From the NCBI RefSeq assembly GCF_014649015.1, contig NZ_BMSF01000001.1:1-64000 (forward strand): DNA of 64,000 nt. Reading direction: 5' to 3'. Shown one piece after another: positions 28,135 to 34,762 of this stretch (positions are counted from its first letter, which is position 1; each line of letters begins with the position of its first letter). Below the pieces are notes generated by a model. That model saw only the letters and a list, made by a program, of their open reading frames with translations. It made no database searches and had not been told where the DNA came from. The position numbers and the translations under genes are program-made. The stretch comes from Streptomyces narbonensis (GTDB lineage Bacteria; Actinomycetota; Actinomycetes; Streptomycetales; Streptomycetaceae).

Positions 28135-29019
28135 TTATTCCGCTTTGGTGGCCACTGTGCCGGGTGTGCCCACGGAGCACGTCGCGGTTGCCGTCGCGGG
28201 CGCTGTCGGGGGCGCCATCGTGGATGCCGTCGTGGATGCCGTCGCGGTGAACTCCTCGTACGCCGCCACCACCTCCCTCGCCGGGCCGTCCATCCGCAAG
28301 GTCCCCGCCTCCAGCCACAGCGCGCGCTCGCAGGTCTCCGTGATGGTGGAGTTCGAGTGGCTGACCAGGAAGACCGTTCCCGCCTCCGCCCGCAGTTCGT
28401 CGATCCGCCGTTGACTGCGCCGCCGGAACCGCGCGTCGCCGGTCGACAGGGCCTCGTCGATGAGCAGCACGTCGTGGCTCCTGGCGGCGGCGATGGAGAA
28501 GCGCAGCCGGGCGCCCATTCCGGAGGAGTACGTCCGCATGGGGCGGGAGATGGCGTCGTCCTTCTCGTTGATGCCGGAGAACTCGACGATCCTGTCGTAG
28601 CGCTCGCGGACCTCGGCGCGGCTCATGCCCATCGCGAGGCCGCCCAGGACCACGTTCCGCTCGCCGGTCAGATCGCCCATCAGGGCCGCGTTGACGCCGA
28701 GGAGGGCAGGCCGGCCGTGGGTGTAGACCTGGCCCTTCTCGACGGGCTGGAGGCCCGCGATGGCCTTCAGGAGCGTCGACTTGCCCGATCCGTTCGAACC
28801 GATCAGGCCGATCGCCTCGCCCCGGTACGCGGCGAAGCTCACGCCCTTCACGGCGTGGACCCGCCGGCCGGCCGGGCCCGTACGGTCGCGGCGCAGCATC
28901 CGGCCGAGGGCGGCGGTGGCGCTGCCCCGGCCGCCGGGGTGTCCGCCGTGGACCGTGTAGGTGATGTGGACGCCGTCGACGACGACGGTGGGGGTGGGGG
29001 TCTCCCGGGTGTCAGCCAC
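28135..29019 (-). CDS. Polysaccharide-export ABC transporter, ATP-binding subunit (TagH/Wzt-like)
   Basis: 294 residues from GTG 29019, with GAGGAGA 9 nt upstream and an 8-nt overlap with the permease gene. Walker A is GSNGSGKST (~74-82), the ABC signature YSSGMGARLRFS and Walker B VLLIDEALSTGD. The long insert before Walker A (MLRRDRTGPAGRRVHAVKGV) and the start VVVDGVHITY are typical of teichoic-acid or O-antigen exporters. The C-terminal ~25 residues are Thr/Ala-rich rather than a sugar-binding Wzt domain. Confidence 0.92.
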   Translation of the reverse strand: MADTRETPTPTVVVDGVHITYTVHGGHPGGRGSATAALGRMLRRDRTGPAGRRVHAVKGVSFAAYRGEAIGLIGSNGSGKSTLLKAIAGLQPVEKGQVYTHGRPALLGVNAALMGDLTGERNVVLGGLAMGMSRAEVRERYDRIVEFSGINEKDDAISRPMRTYSSGMGARLRFSIAAARSHDVLLIDEALSTGDARFRRRSQRRIDELRAEAGTVFLVSHSNSTITETCERALWLEAGTLRMDGPAREVVAAYEEFTATASTTASTMAPPTAPATATATCSVGTPGTVATKAE

Positions 29020-30004
29020 GGCCGTACGTCTCCTCCGCCTTCCAGAACCAGATGAAGCCGCCCGTGAAAGCGAGCAGGGCCCAGCCGACGGCCAGCGCCC
29101 AGACGTGCGGCGGCAGCTGGGCCGCCGTGTAGCTCTCGATCAGCGCGAAACGCAGGAGGTCGATGTAGACCGCCGCCGGGTTGCACTGGAGGGCCAGTGC
29201 CACGGCGTCCGGGAAGCGGGCGGCGCTCGCGAGGTTGTGGATCGACCACATGACGCCCGAGGCGTACATCCAGGTGCGCAGCACGAACGGCATCAACTGG
29301 CTGATGTCCGGGGTGCGGGCCGCGAGCCGCGCGAGGACGAGGGCCGCGCCGGTGTTGAAGAGGGCCTGACAGAGGAGCGCCGGGACGGCGAGCAGCCAGC
29401 TCCAGGTGGGGAACTGGCCGCAGCAGACGAGGATCGCGCCGAGCGCGGTGAGCGAGAACAGGAGCTGCTGGAGCTGCTGGAGCGCGAGCGAGATCGGGAG
29501 GCTCGCGCGCGGGAAGTGCAGGGCGCGGACCAGGCCCAGGTTGCCGCTGATCGCGCGGGTGCCGGCCAGGACCGTGTCGGACGTGAAGGTCCACACGAAG
29601 ATGCCGGTGAGCAGGAACGGGACGTAGTCGGGGACGCCGTCCTTGGCGTTCATGAGGACGCCGAAGATCGCGTAGTACACGGCCGCGTTGAGCAGCGGCG
29701 TCATCACCTGCCAGACCTGGCCGAGGCGGGCCTGGCTGTACTGGGCGGTGAGACGGGCGGTCGCGAAGGCGACGATGAAGTCGCGGCGGGACCAGAGCTG
29801 TCGGACGTAGACGGGGAGCGTGGGGCGGGCGCCGCTGACGGTCAGACCGTGGCGCAGGGCGAGTGCGCGGAGGTCGGGGGCCGGTGCGGGTGCGCGGGTG
29901 AGGCCGGGGTCGGGGGCCCCGGGGGTGGCGGGTGCCTGTGGGGCGGGCTTTCGTGCGGAGGGCGTTGGCGTGCCGGGCACGGGAAGCGTCGGGGTCGTGG
30001 TCAC
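29012..30004 (-). CDS. Polysaccharide-export ABC transporter permease (TagG/Wzm-like)
   Basis: 330 residues, an ABC-2 type permease. A disordered Pro/Ala-rich head (~1-60) precedes VYVRQLWSRRDFIVAFATARLTAQYSQARLGQVWQV, the amphipathic interface helix. About six membrane helices follow, including PLLNAAVYYAIFGVLM and LTALGAILVCCGQ. The start is a GTG without an obvious ribosome site, so the true start may lie further in. It pairs with the ATPase by an 8-nt overlap. Likely substrate: a lipid-linked surface glycan or wall polymer. Confidence 0.9.
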   Translation of the reverse strand: MTTTPTLPVPGTPTPSARKPAPQAPATPGAPDPGLTRAPAPAPDLRALALRHGLTVSGARPTLPVYVRQLWSRRDFIVAFATARLTAQYSQARLGQVWQVMTPLLNAAVYYAIFGVLMNAKDGVPDYVPFLLTGIFVWTFTSDTVLAGTRAISGNLGLVRALHFPRASLPISLALQQLQQLLFSLTALGAILVCCGQFPTWSWLLAVPALLCQALFNTGAALVLARLAARTPDISQLMPFVLRTWMYASGVMWSIHNLASAARFPDAVALALQCNPAAVYIDLLRFALIESYTAAQLPPHVWALAVGWALLAFTGGFIWFWKAEETYGRG

Positions 30005-30054
30005 GGCGGGCGCTTTCGACGAGGGGTGCGGGCATCGTCGGCGATGGAACGGGT

Positions 30055-30143
30055 CCGTATCGTCGCTACGTGGAGGTTAGGACGCCTCAACGTCGGAACG
30101 CAACCGTATCGTCGCAACGTCGTCGTTGGTTAGGATGCCGTTC
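30055..30143 (+). promoter_or_regulatory. Duplicated promoter/operator block before tetR
   Basis: CCGTATCGTCGCTACGT (30055-30071) and CCGTATCGTCGCAACGT (30104-30120) are near-identical 17-mers 49 bp apart, each followed by a GGTTAGGA stretch. The second includes CAACG-tcgt-CGTTG (30115-30128), a possible TetR operator, and TAGGAT (30131-30136), a consensus -10 placed 7 nt before the tetR ATG. Overlap of operator and promoter suggests autorepression and perhaps control of the divergent exporter. Confidence 0.55.
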
Positions 30144-30743
30144 ATGACCGAACCGACCCCCCGCCGCACCCCCGCCGGAGCCGCCGTACTCCGCGAGGAC
30201 GTGACCGAGGCGATCCGTGACGCCGTCTTCGAGGAGCTCGCGGCCGTCGGCTTCGCCCGCATGTCCATCGAGGGCATCGCGCGCCGCGCGGGCGTCGGCA
30301 AGACCGCCGTCTACCGGCGGTGGAAGTCCAAGCTCGCGCTCGTCCTCGACCTCCTCGGCGCCTTCGCCGCGCAAGGCCTCCCGGTGCCCGCCACCGGTTC
30401 CCTGGACGGCGACGTCCGCGCGCTCCTGGAGATGGCCTCGTACGCCCTGCGCCACCCGATCGCCTCGCAGGTCATCCCCGACCTGCTCGTCGAGGCCGCA
30501 CGGCAGCCGGAGATCGCCGACGCCATCAAGGAGGCGCTGCTCGACGGCCAGCAGGGCGTCATGGCCCGCATCGTCCGCGAGGCCGTCGCCCGCGGTGAAC
30601 TCCCGGAGGGCACCGACCCGGCCGAGGCCCTCGACCTCGTCGTCGGCCCGCTCTACTGGCGCCTCGTCGTCGTCCGCACACCTCTGCCCGAGGGGTACGT
30701 GGACGGGCTCGCGCGCGCGGCGGTGGCGGCGCTGCGCGCCTGA
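30144..30743 (+). CDS. TetR/AcrR-family transcriptional regulator
   Basis: 199 residues. I chose ATG 30144, which follows the -10 TAGGAT by 7 nt and would make the transcript leaderless; an ATG 9 nt upstream would overlap that -10. The N-terminal HTH is FEELAAVGFARMSIEGIARRAGVGKTAVYRRWKSK (about 30-65). The ligand domain resembles the TetR_C_11/AcrR type, with PLYWRLVVVRTPLPEGYVDGL. It is divergent from the polysaccharide exporter genes and convergent with a sugar importer. The ligand is unknown; the exporter is the likely target. Confidence 0.9.
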   Translation: MTEPTPRRTPAGAAVLREDVTEAIRDAVFEELAAVGFARMSIEGIARRAGVGKTAVYRRWKSKLALVLDLLGAFAAQGLPVPATGSLDGDVRALLEMASYALRHPIASQVIPDLLVEAARQPEIADAIKEALLDGQQGVMARIVREAVARGELPEGTDPAEALDLVVGPLYWRLVVVRTPLPEGYVDGLARAAVAALRA

Positions 30744-30885
30744 GGCCCCCAGAGCCGCCCCGAGGCCTCCGAGCCGCGAGGTCCCCAGAGTCGCCCCGAG
30801 GCCTCCGAGCCGTGAGGTCCCCAGAGTCGCCCCGAGGCCTCCGAGCCGTGAGGTCCCCAGAGTCGCCCCGAGGTCCCCGGAGCCG
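30742..30885. repeat. 36-bp tandem direct repeat, four copies
   Basis: Four head-to-tail copies of a 36-bp unit (30742-30777, 30778-30813, 30814-30849, 30850-30885) fill the gap between the convergent tetR and permease genes. Copies 2 and 3 are identical, copy 1 differs at a few bases and copy 4 is degenerate. The first copy begins within the tetR stop codon. There are no spacers, so this is not CRISPR. Each unit can fold through its GAGGCCTC core, so the array may act as a transcription barrier between the genes. Confidence 0.9.
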
Positions 30886-30894
30886 CCCCGGTGG

Positions 30895-31824
30895 CTACTT
30901 CACCGCGCCCGCCATCACCCCGGACGCGAACTGCCGCTGGAACGCGAAGAACACCGCCAGCGGCACCACCATCGACAGGAACGCCCCCGGCGCCAGCACG
31001 TCCACGTTGTTGCCGAACTGCCGGACCTGCTGCTGGAGCGCCACCGTGATCGGCGGCGACTGCGAGTCCGCGAAGATCAGCGCGATCAGCATGTCGTTCC
31101 ACACCCACAGGAACTGGAAGATCCCCAGCGAGGCGATCGCCGGACCGCCGAGCGGCAGCACCACCCGCGTGAAGAGCCGCACCTCGCCCGCTCCGTCGAG
31201 CCGCGCCGCCTCCAGGAGCTCGCGCGGGATCTCCGCGAAGAAGTTCCGCAGCAGGAAGATCGCGAACGGCAGGCCGAACGCCGTGTGGAAGAGGACGACC
31301 CCGAGCGTCGTCTCGAAGAGCCCGACCGCGCCGAAGAGCTTCGACACCGGGACCAGCGCCACCTGCACCGGGACCACGAGCAGCGCCACCACCCCCAGGA
31401 ACCACCAGTCCCGGCCCGGGAACTCCAGCCAGGCGAAGGCGTATCCGGCGAACGAGCCGAGGAGGAGGACGAGGAGCGTGGCCGGGACGGTGATCAGGAC
31501 GGTGGAGAGGAGCGAACCGGTGATCGTGCCGTTCGCCAGCAGCCGGGTGTAGTTCTCCGTGGTCAACTGGGCCGGTGCCGCGAACACCTCCCACCAGCCG
31601 CTCCCCGCGATGTCGGAGGGCGAGCGGAAGGAGGAGAACAGCAGCCCGGCCGTCGGCAGCAGCCAGAACAGGCCGGCCAGGACGAGGAGGACGCGGACCG
31701 CGCCGCCGGCCGCGCGCGCCGCGATCCGGGAGGCGCGCGAGCCGCTCGTCGGGGAGGCGGGGGAGGCCTTCGGTGCGGTCGAGGCCTTCGGTGCGGTCGA
31801 GGCCCTCGGGGTGAGGGAGGTCAT
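30895..31824 (-). CDS. Carbohydrate ABC transporter permease, MalG-type
   Basis: 309 residues from ATG 31824, overlapping the upstream permease stop by 4 nt (ATGA). A Thr/Ala/Pro-rich head (~1-35) contains a near-tandem STAPKA repeat. Six membrane helices follow, with the cytoplasmic EAA loop as PRELLEAARLDGAGEVRLFTRVVLPLGGP, which docks on the ATPase. No ATPase gene is in the operon, so it probably uses a shared multi-sugar ATPase such as MsiK (known for Streptomyces sugar importers; inferred here). Confidence 0.93.
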   Translation of the reverse strand: MTSLTPRASTAPKASTAPKASPASPTSGSRASRIAARAAGGAVRVLLVLAGLFWLLPTAGLLFSSFRSPSDIAGSGWWEVFAAPAQLTTENYTRLLANGTITGSLLSTVLITVPATLLVLLLGSFAGYAFAWLEFPGRDWWFLGVVALLVVPVQVALVPVSKLFGAVGLFETTLGVVLFHTAFGLPFAIFLLRNFFAEIPRELLEAARLDGAGEVRLFTRVVLPLGGPAIASLGIFQFLWVWNDMLIALIFADSQSPPITVALQQQVRQFGNNVDVLAPGAFLSMVVPLAVFFAFQRQFASGVMAGAVK

Positions 31825-33170
31825 CGGCGGGTCTCCCTTCGGATGCGACGGATGTTGACCGCCATCACCGGCAGCACCAGCAGGAGCAGGACGACGGCGA
31901 TGGCCGAGCCGACCCCGAGGTCCGCGTCCGTGCCGAAGGACGAGCGGTACAGCTGGAGCGCCAGCACGTTCGCGTCGTCCTGCGCCGAGCCCGGTGCGAT
32001 GACGAAGACCAGGTCGAAGACCTTGAGCACGTTGATCATCAGGGTGACGAGGACGACCACGAGGACCGGGGCCAGGAGCGGGACCGTGATCCGGCGGAAC
32101 ACCTGCCACTCGTTCGCCCCGTCCACCCGCGCCGCTTCGAGCAGTTCGCGCGGTACGGCCGCGAGCCCGGCGCCGATCAGGACCATCGCGAAGCCGGCCC
32201 ACATCCACACGTACGCCCCGATCACGGCCGGGGTGACGAGCGAGGGGCCCAGCCACTCCACGCCGTCGTACTGCTCCCGGAAGTTGCTCGCGGGCAGGCG
32301 CAGTACGGCTCCATCGGCGCCGGGCAGCGCGAAGGTGCCGTCGGCCGCCGCCGTGGCCGTTGCGACCACCTTCCCGTCCCGCACGGCCTCGATCCGCAGA
32401 CCGGCGAGGCCAAGCTCGGCGGGGTCGACGACGTTCGGCCGCCCGCCGCCGCCCTTGGTGAAGTCCAGCCAGGCCGTTCCGGTGACCGTGGCCCCGGTGG
32501 CCCCGGCGGTCGGCGGCGTGGCCGGGTCGCGGGCCGGGCGGGCCTCCTCGGGCATCCGGCCCGGAGCCACCCCGACGAGCGGGAGACGGACGGGCTCCCC
32601 GGCGCGCACCGCCTCCTTGGTGACGTACGCGCCGCCGCCGGCCGCCCTGAGCGGGTGGGCGGGGAGCGGCCGGGCCCGGGGGAAGCCCGAGGCCTCGGCG
32701 AAGGTGTCGTGGACGCCGACCCAGACGGCGTTGGCGACCCCCCGGTCCGGGTCCTGTTCGTAGACGAGCCGGAAGATGATCCCGGCGGCGAGCATCGAGA
32801 TCGCCATCGGCATGAAGACGACCAGCTTGAACGCCGTGCCCCAGCGGACGCGTTCGGTCAGGACCGCGAACAGCAGGCCGAGGACGGTAGCGACGGCGGG
32901 GGCGAGAACCAGCCAGATCAGGTTGTTCCGCACGGCGGTGCGGAGCGAGTCGTCGGTGACGAGCGCGAGGTAGTTGTCCAGGCCCACGAAGGAGGAGCCC
33001 GAGCGGTCGAAGAGCGAGCGCTGGACGGAGTACCCGATCGGGTAGACGACCAGCGCCCCCAGCAGGAGCAGCGCGGGGAGCAGGAACCCCGCCGCGACCG
33101 CCCTGCTCCTCTTCCTGTCCCTGGTGGTGCTCCTGGTGTTCCCGGTGTCGGTGCGGCGGGTCCTCGGCAT
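31821..33170 (-). CDS. Carbohydrate ABC transporter permease, MalF-type, with inserted extracytoplasmic domain
   Basis: 449 residues, about 140 more than a usual 6-helix MalF-type permease. TM1-3 end near residue 137 (AISMLAAGIIFRLVYEQ) and the next helix begins near 310 (LVTPAVIGAYVWMWAGFAMV). The intervening ~170 residues are outside the membrane. They include a Pro-rich strand region and an Ig- or prealbumin-like module (GLAGLRIEAVRDGKVVATAT, then ADGTFALPG). The EAA loop RELLEAARVDGANEW is intact. The placement recalls the periplasmic P2 domain of E. coli MalF, which contacts the binding protein. It starts 9 nt after the binding-protein stop. Confidence 0.93.
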   Translation of the reverse strand: MPRTRRTDTGNTRSTTRDRKRSRAVAAGFLLPALLLLGALVVYPIGYSVQRSLFDRSGSSFVGLDNYLALVTDDSLRTAVRNNLIWLVLAPAVATVLGLLFAVLTERVRWGTAFKLVVFMPMAISMLAAGIIFRLVYEQDPDRGVANAVWVGVHDTFAEASGFPRARPLPAHPLRAAGGGAYVTKEAVRAGEPVRLPLVGVAPGRMPEEARPARDPATPPTAGATGATVTGTAWLDFTKGGGGRPNVVDPAELGLAGLRIEAVRDGKVVATATAAADGTFALPGADGAVLRLPASNFREQYDGVEWLGPSLVTPAVIGAYVWMWAGFAMVLIGAGLAAVPRELLEAARVDGANEWQVFRRITVPLLAPVLVVVLVTLMINVLKVFDLVFVIAPGSAQDDANVLALQLYRSSFGTDADLGVGSAIAVVLLLLVLPVMAVNIRRIRRETRR

Positions 33171-33179
33171 GCCGGGGCC

Positions 33180-34544
33180 TCAGCTCTTCGCGGCGGCCCG
33201 GTACGCCTTGGCCGCGTCGGCCTCCAGCCGCGCCTGCGCCCCGGCGACGTCCTTCGGGTTCTTCAGGAAGTCCTGGAGCGCCTTCCACTCGCCCTTGCCC
33301 GGGGTCCCGCCGAACGACTGCGGCATCTGGTCCGACATGTCGAAGCGGAAGTCGTCCCCCGCGCCGATGAGCGCCTTCGCGATCTCGCGCTGGACGTCGT
33401 TCGGATACGCGGCCGGGTCCAGGTTCTTGTTGGGGGAGAGGAAGCCGCCCTCGGCCGCCCAGATCCGCGCCGCGTCCGGGGAGGCCAGGAAGGCGAGCAG
33501 CGCCTGCGCGCCCTTGGTGTCCTTCAGCGCCACGGCTGCGTCGCCGGCCGTCACGACGGGAGCGGTTCCGCTGCCGATCACCGGGAACGGGAAGACCTTC
33601 GCGTCCGTACCGATCTTCGCCTTCGTCTGGGCGATGTTGACGGCCGCGAAGTCGCCCTCGAAGACCATCGCGCCCTTGGGCTGGTCGCCGCCCGTGAAGG
33701 TCTGGGTGACCGAGACCGGGTACTCGGTCTGCAGCGCGCCGCTGGTCCCGCCCGCGAGCAGCGCAGGTTTCCCGAACAGCTCGGCGAGCGTGGTGAGGGC
33801 AGCGGCGACGGACGGGTCGGTCCACTTGATCTCGTGCTTCGCCAGCTGGTCGTACTTGGCGGGCCCCGCCTGGGAGAGGTAGACGTTCTCGAACCAGTCG
33901 GTGAGGGTCCAGCCGTCCGCGCCGCCGACGGAGACCGGGGTGACGCCGGAGGCCGAGATCGTCTCGGCGGTGGCGAGGAACTCCTTCCACGTCTTCGGCT
34001 CGGTCGCGCCCGCGTTCTCGAAGACCGCGGTGTTGTACCAGACCAGGGACTTGTTGGCGGCCTTGAAGTAGACGCCGTACTGGGTGCCGTGGACCGCGCC
34101 GAGCCGCTGCCAGCCGGGCGAGTAGTTCGCGGCGAGCTGGGCCTTGGTCTCGGGGCCGACCGGCTTCAGCCACTTCTGGGCAGCGGCCTGCTGGATCGCG
34201 CCGACCTGCGGGAGCATCGCCACGTCGGGCGGCGAGCCGCCGGCGATCTTCGTCCCGAGGAAGTTCACGATCGGGTCCTGGGCGGGCACGAACGTGACGG
34301 TCGCGCCGGTGCGCTTCTCGAACTCCTTGAGGACCTTGGTGAAGTTCTCCTGCTCCGGGCCCGTCCAGACGGCGGCGACCTCGATCTTCTCGCCCTTGAG
34401 GGAGGTGCCGGTGGTGGCGTCCCCCGGTCCTGGGCGTGCCTCGCCGTCGCCGCCCCCGCCGCAGGCCGCGAGAGCCAGTGCGGTGAGCGCCGTGAGCGCC
34501 GTCGTGGTCACCGTGGCCTTGCGTGGACGAAGAGTTGTACGCAT
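33180..34544 (-). CDS. Sugar ABC transporter substrate-binding lipoprotein
   Basis: 454 residues; the lipoprotein signal ends LALAACGG (Cys28), followed by a Gly/Asp-rich tether. The mature protein is a family-1 extracellular solute-binding protein: IEVAAVWTGPEQENFTKVLKEF, then SPPDVAMLPQ, the hinge segment KSLVWYNTAVFENAGA and FEGDFAAVNI. It is first in a three-gene importer operon with the two permeases. The sugar cannot be predicted. Two strong inverted repeats lie upstream and may be the operator. Confidence 0.93.
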   Translation of the reverse strand: MRTTLRPRKATVTTTALTALTALALAACGGGGDGEARPGPGDATTGTSLKGEKIEVAAVWTGPEQENFTKVLKEFEKRTGATVTFVPAQDPIVNFLGTKIAGGSPPDVAMLPQVGAIQQAAAQKWLKPVGPETKAQLAANYSPGWQRLGAVHGTQYGVYFKAANKSLVWYNTAVFENAGATEPKTWKEFLATAETISASGVTPVSVGGADGWTLTDWFENVYLSQAGPAKYDQLAKHEIKWTDPSVAAALTTLAELFGKPALLAGGTSGALQTEYPVSVTQTFTGGDQPKGAMVFEGDFAAVNIAQTKAKIGTDAKVFPFPVIGSGTAPVVTAGDAAVALKDTKGAQALLAFLASPDAARIWAAEGGFLSPNKNLDPAAYPNDVQREIAKALIGAGDDFRFDMSDQMPQSFGGTPGKGEWKALQDFLKNPKDVAGAQARLEADAAKAYRAAAKS

Positions 34545-34632
34545 CGCTGCCCCGTCTCTCCCGTGCGCTTCGCTGTCCCGTGCCGACAGGTCTACGCCGG
34601 ATGCCGGAGCCCCCGCAATACCGCCTCCCGTG

Positions 34633-34661
34633 TCACGAGGGCGATCGTGACGCCCTCGTGA
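34633..34661. promoter_or_regulatory. 11-bp inverted repeat upstream of sugar importer operon
   Basis: TCACGAGGGCG, a 7-bp spacer and CGCCCTCGTGA form a perfect inverted repeat 90-118 nt upstream of the lipoprotein ATG. It could be an operator, or the terminator of the FHA-FtsK gene transcribed from further right; no U-run follows on the minus strand. Confidence 0.5.
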
Positions 34662-34665
34662 CGTG

Positions 34666-34679
34666 CCGTCAGTTGACGG
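34666..34679. promoter_or_regulatory. 14-bp palindrome upstream of sugar importer operon
   Basis: CCGTCA-gt-TGACGG is a perfect 14-bp palindrome adjacent to the 11-bp inverted repeat, of a size suited to a LacI- or GntR-type dimer. No such regulator gene is adjacent. Confidence 0.45.
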
Positions 34680-34762
34680 GTCGGCTGCCTTGGCGGCGTC
34701 TCGGGGGCTCTCCTGACGGCTCTTTCGGTGGCTGCTCGCCGGCCGACTCGGCGGCTGCTTCG

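Noticed and set aside
26740..30743. Secondary-metabolite or capsule cluster
   Set aside because: Only one GT87 enzyme, a two-gene exporter and a regulator are present; no sugar-nucleotide, PKS, NRPS or further glycosyltransferase genes accompany them.
30742..30885. Possible CRISPR array (36-bp repeats)
   Set aside because: Repeats are directly adjacent with no unique spacers, and no cas genes are present.
30895..34173. One continuous 1092-codon frame joining the MalG-type permease with sequence over the lipoprotein and first permease
   Set aside because: Only the last 309 codons match a protein family; the rest is an out-of-frame reading of the two upstream genes.
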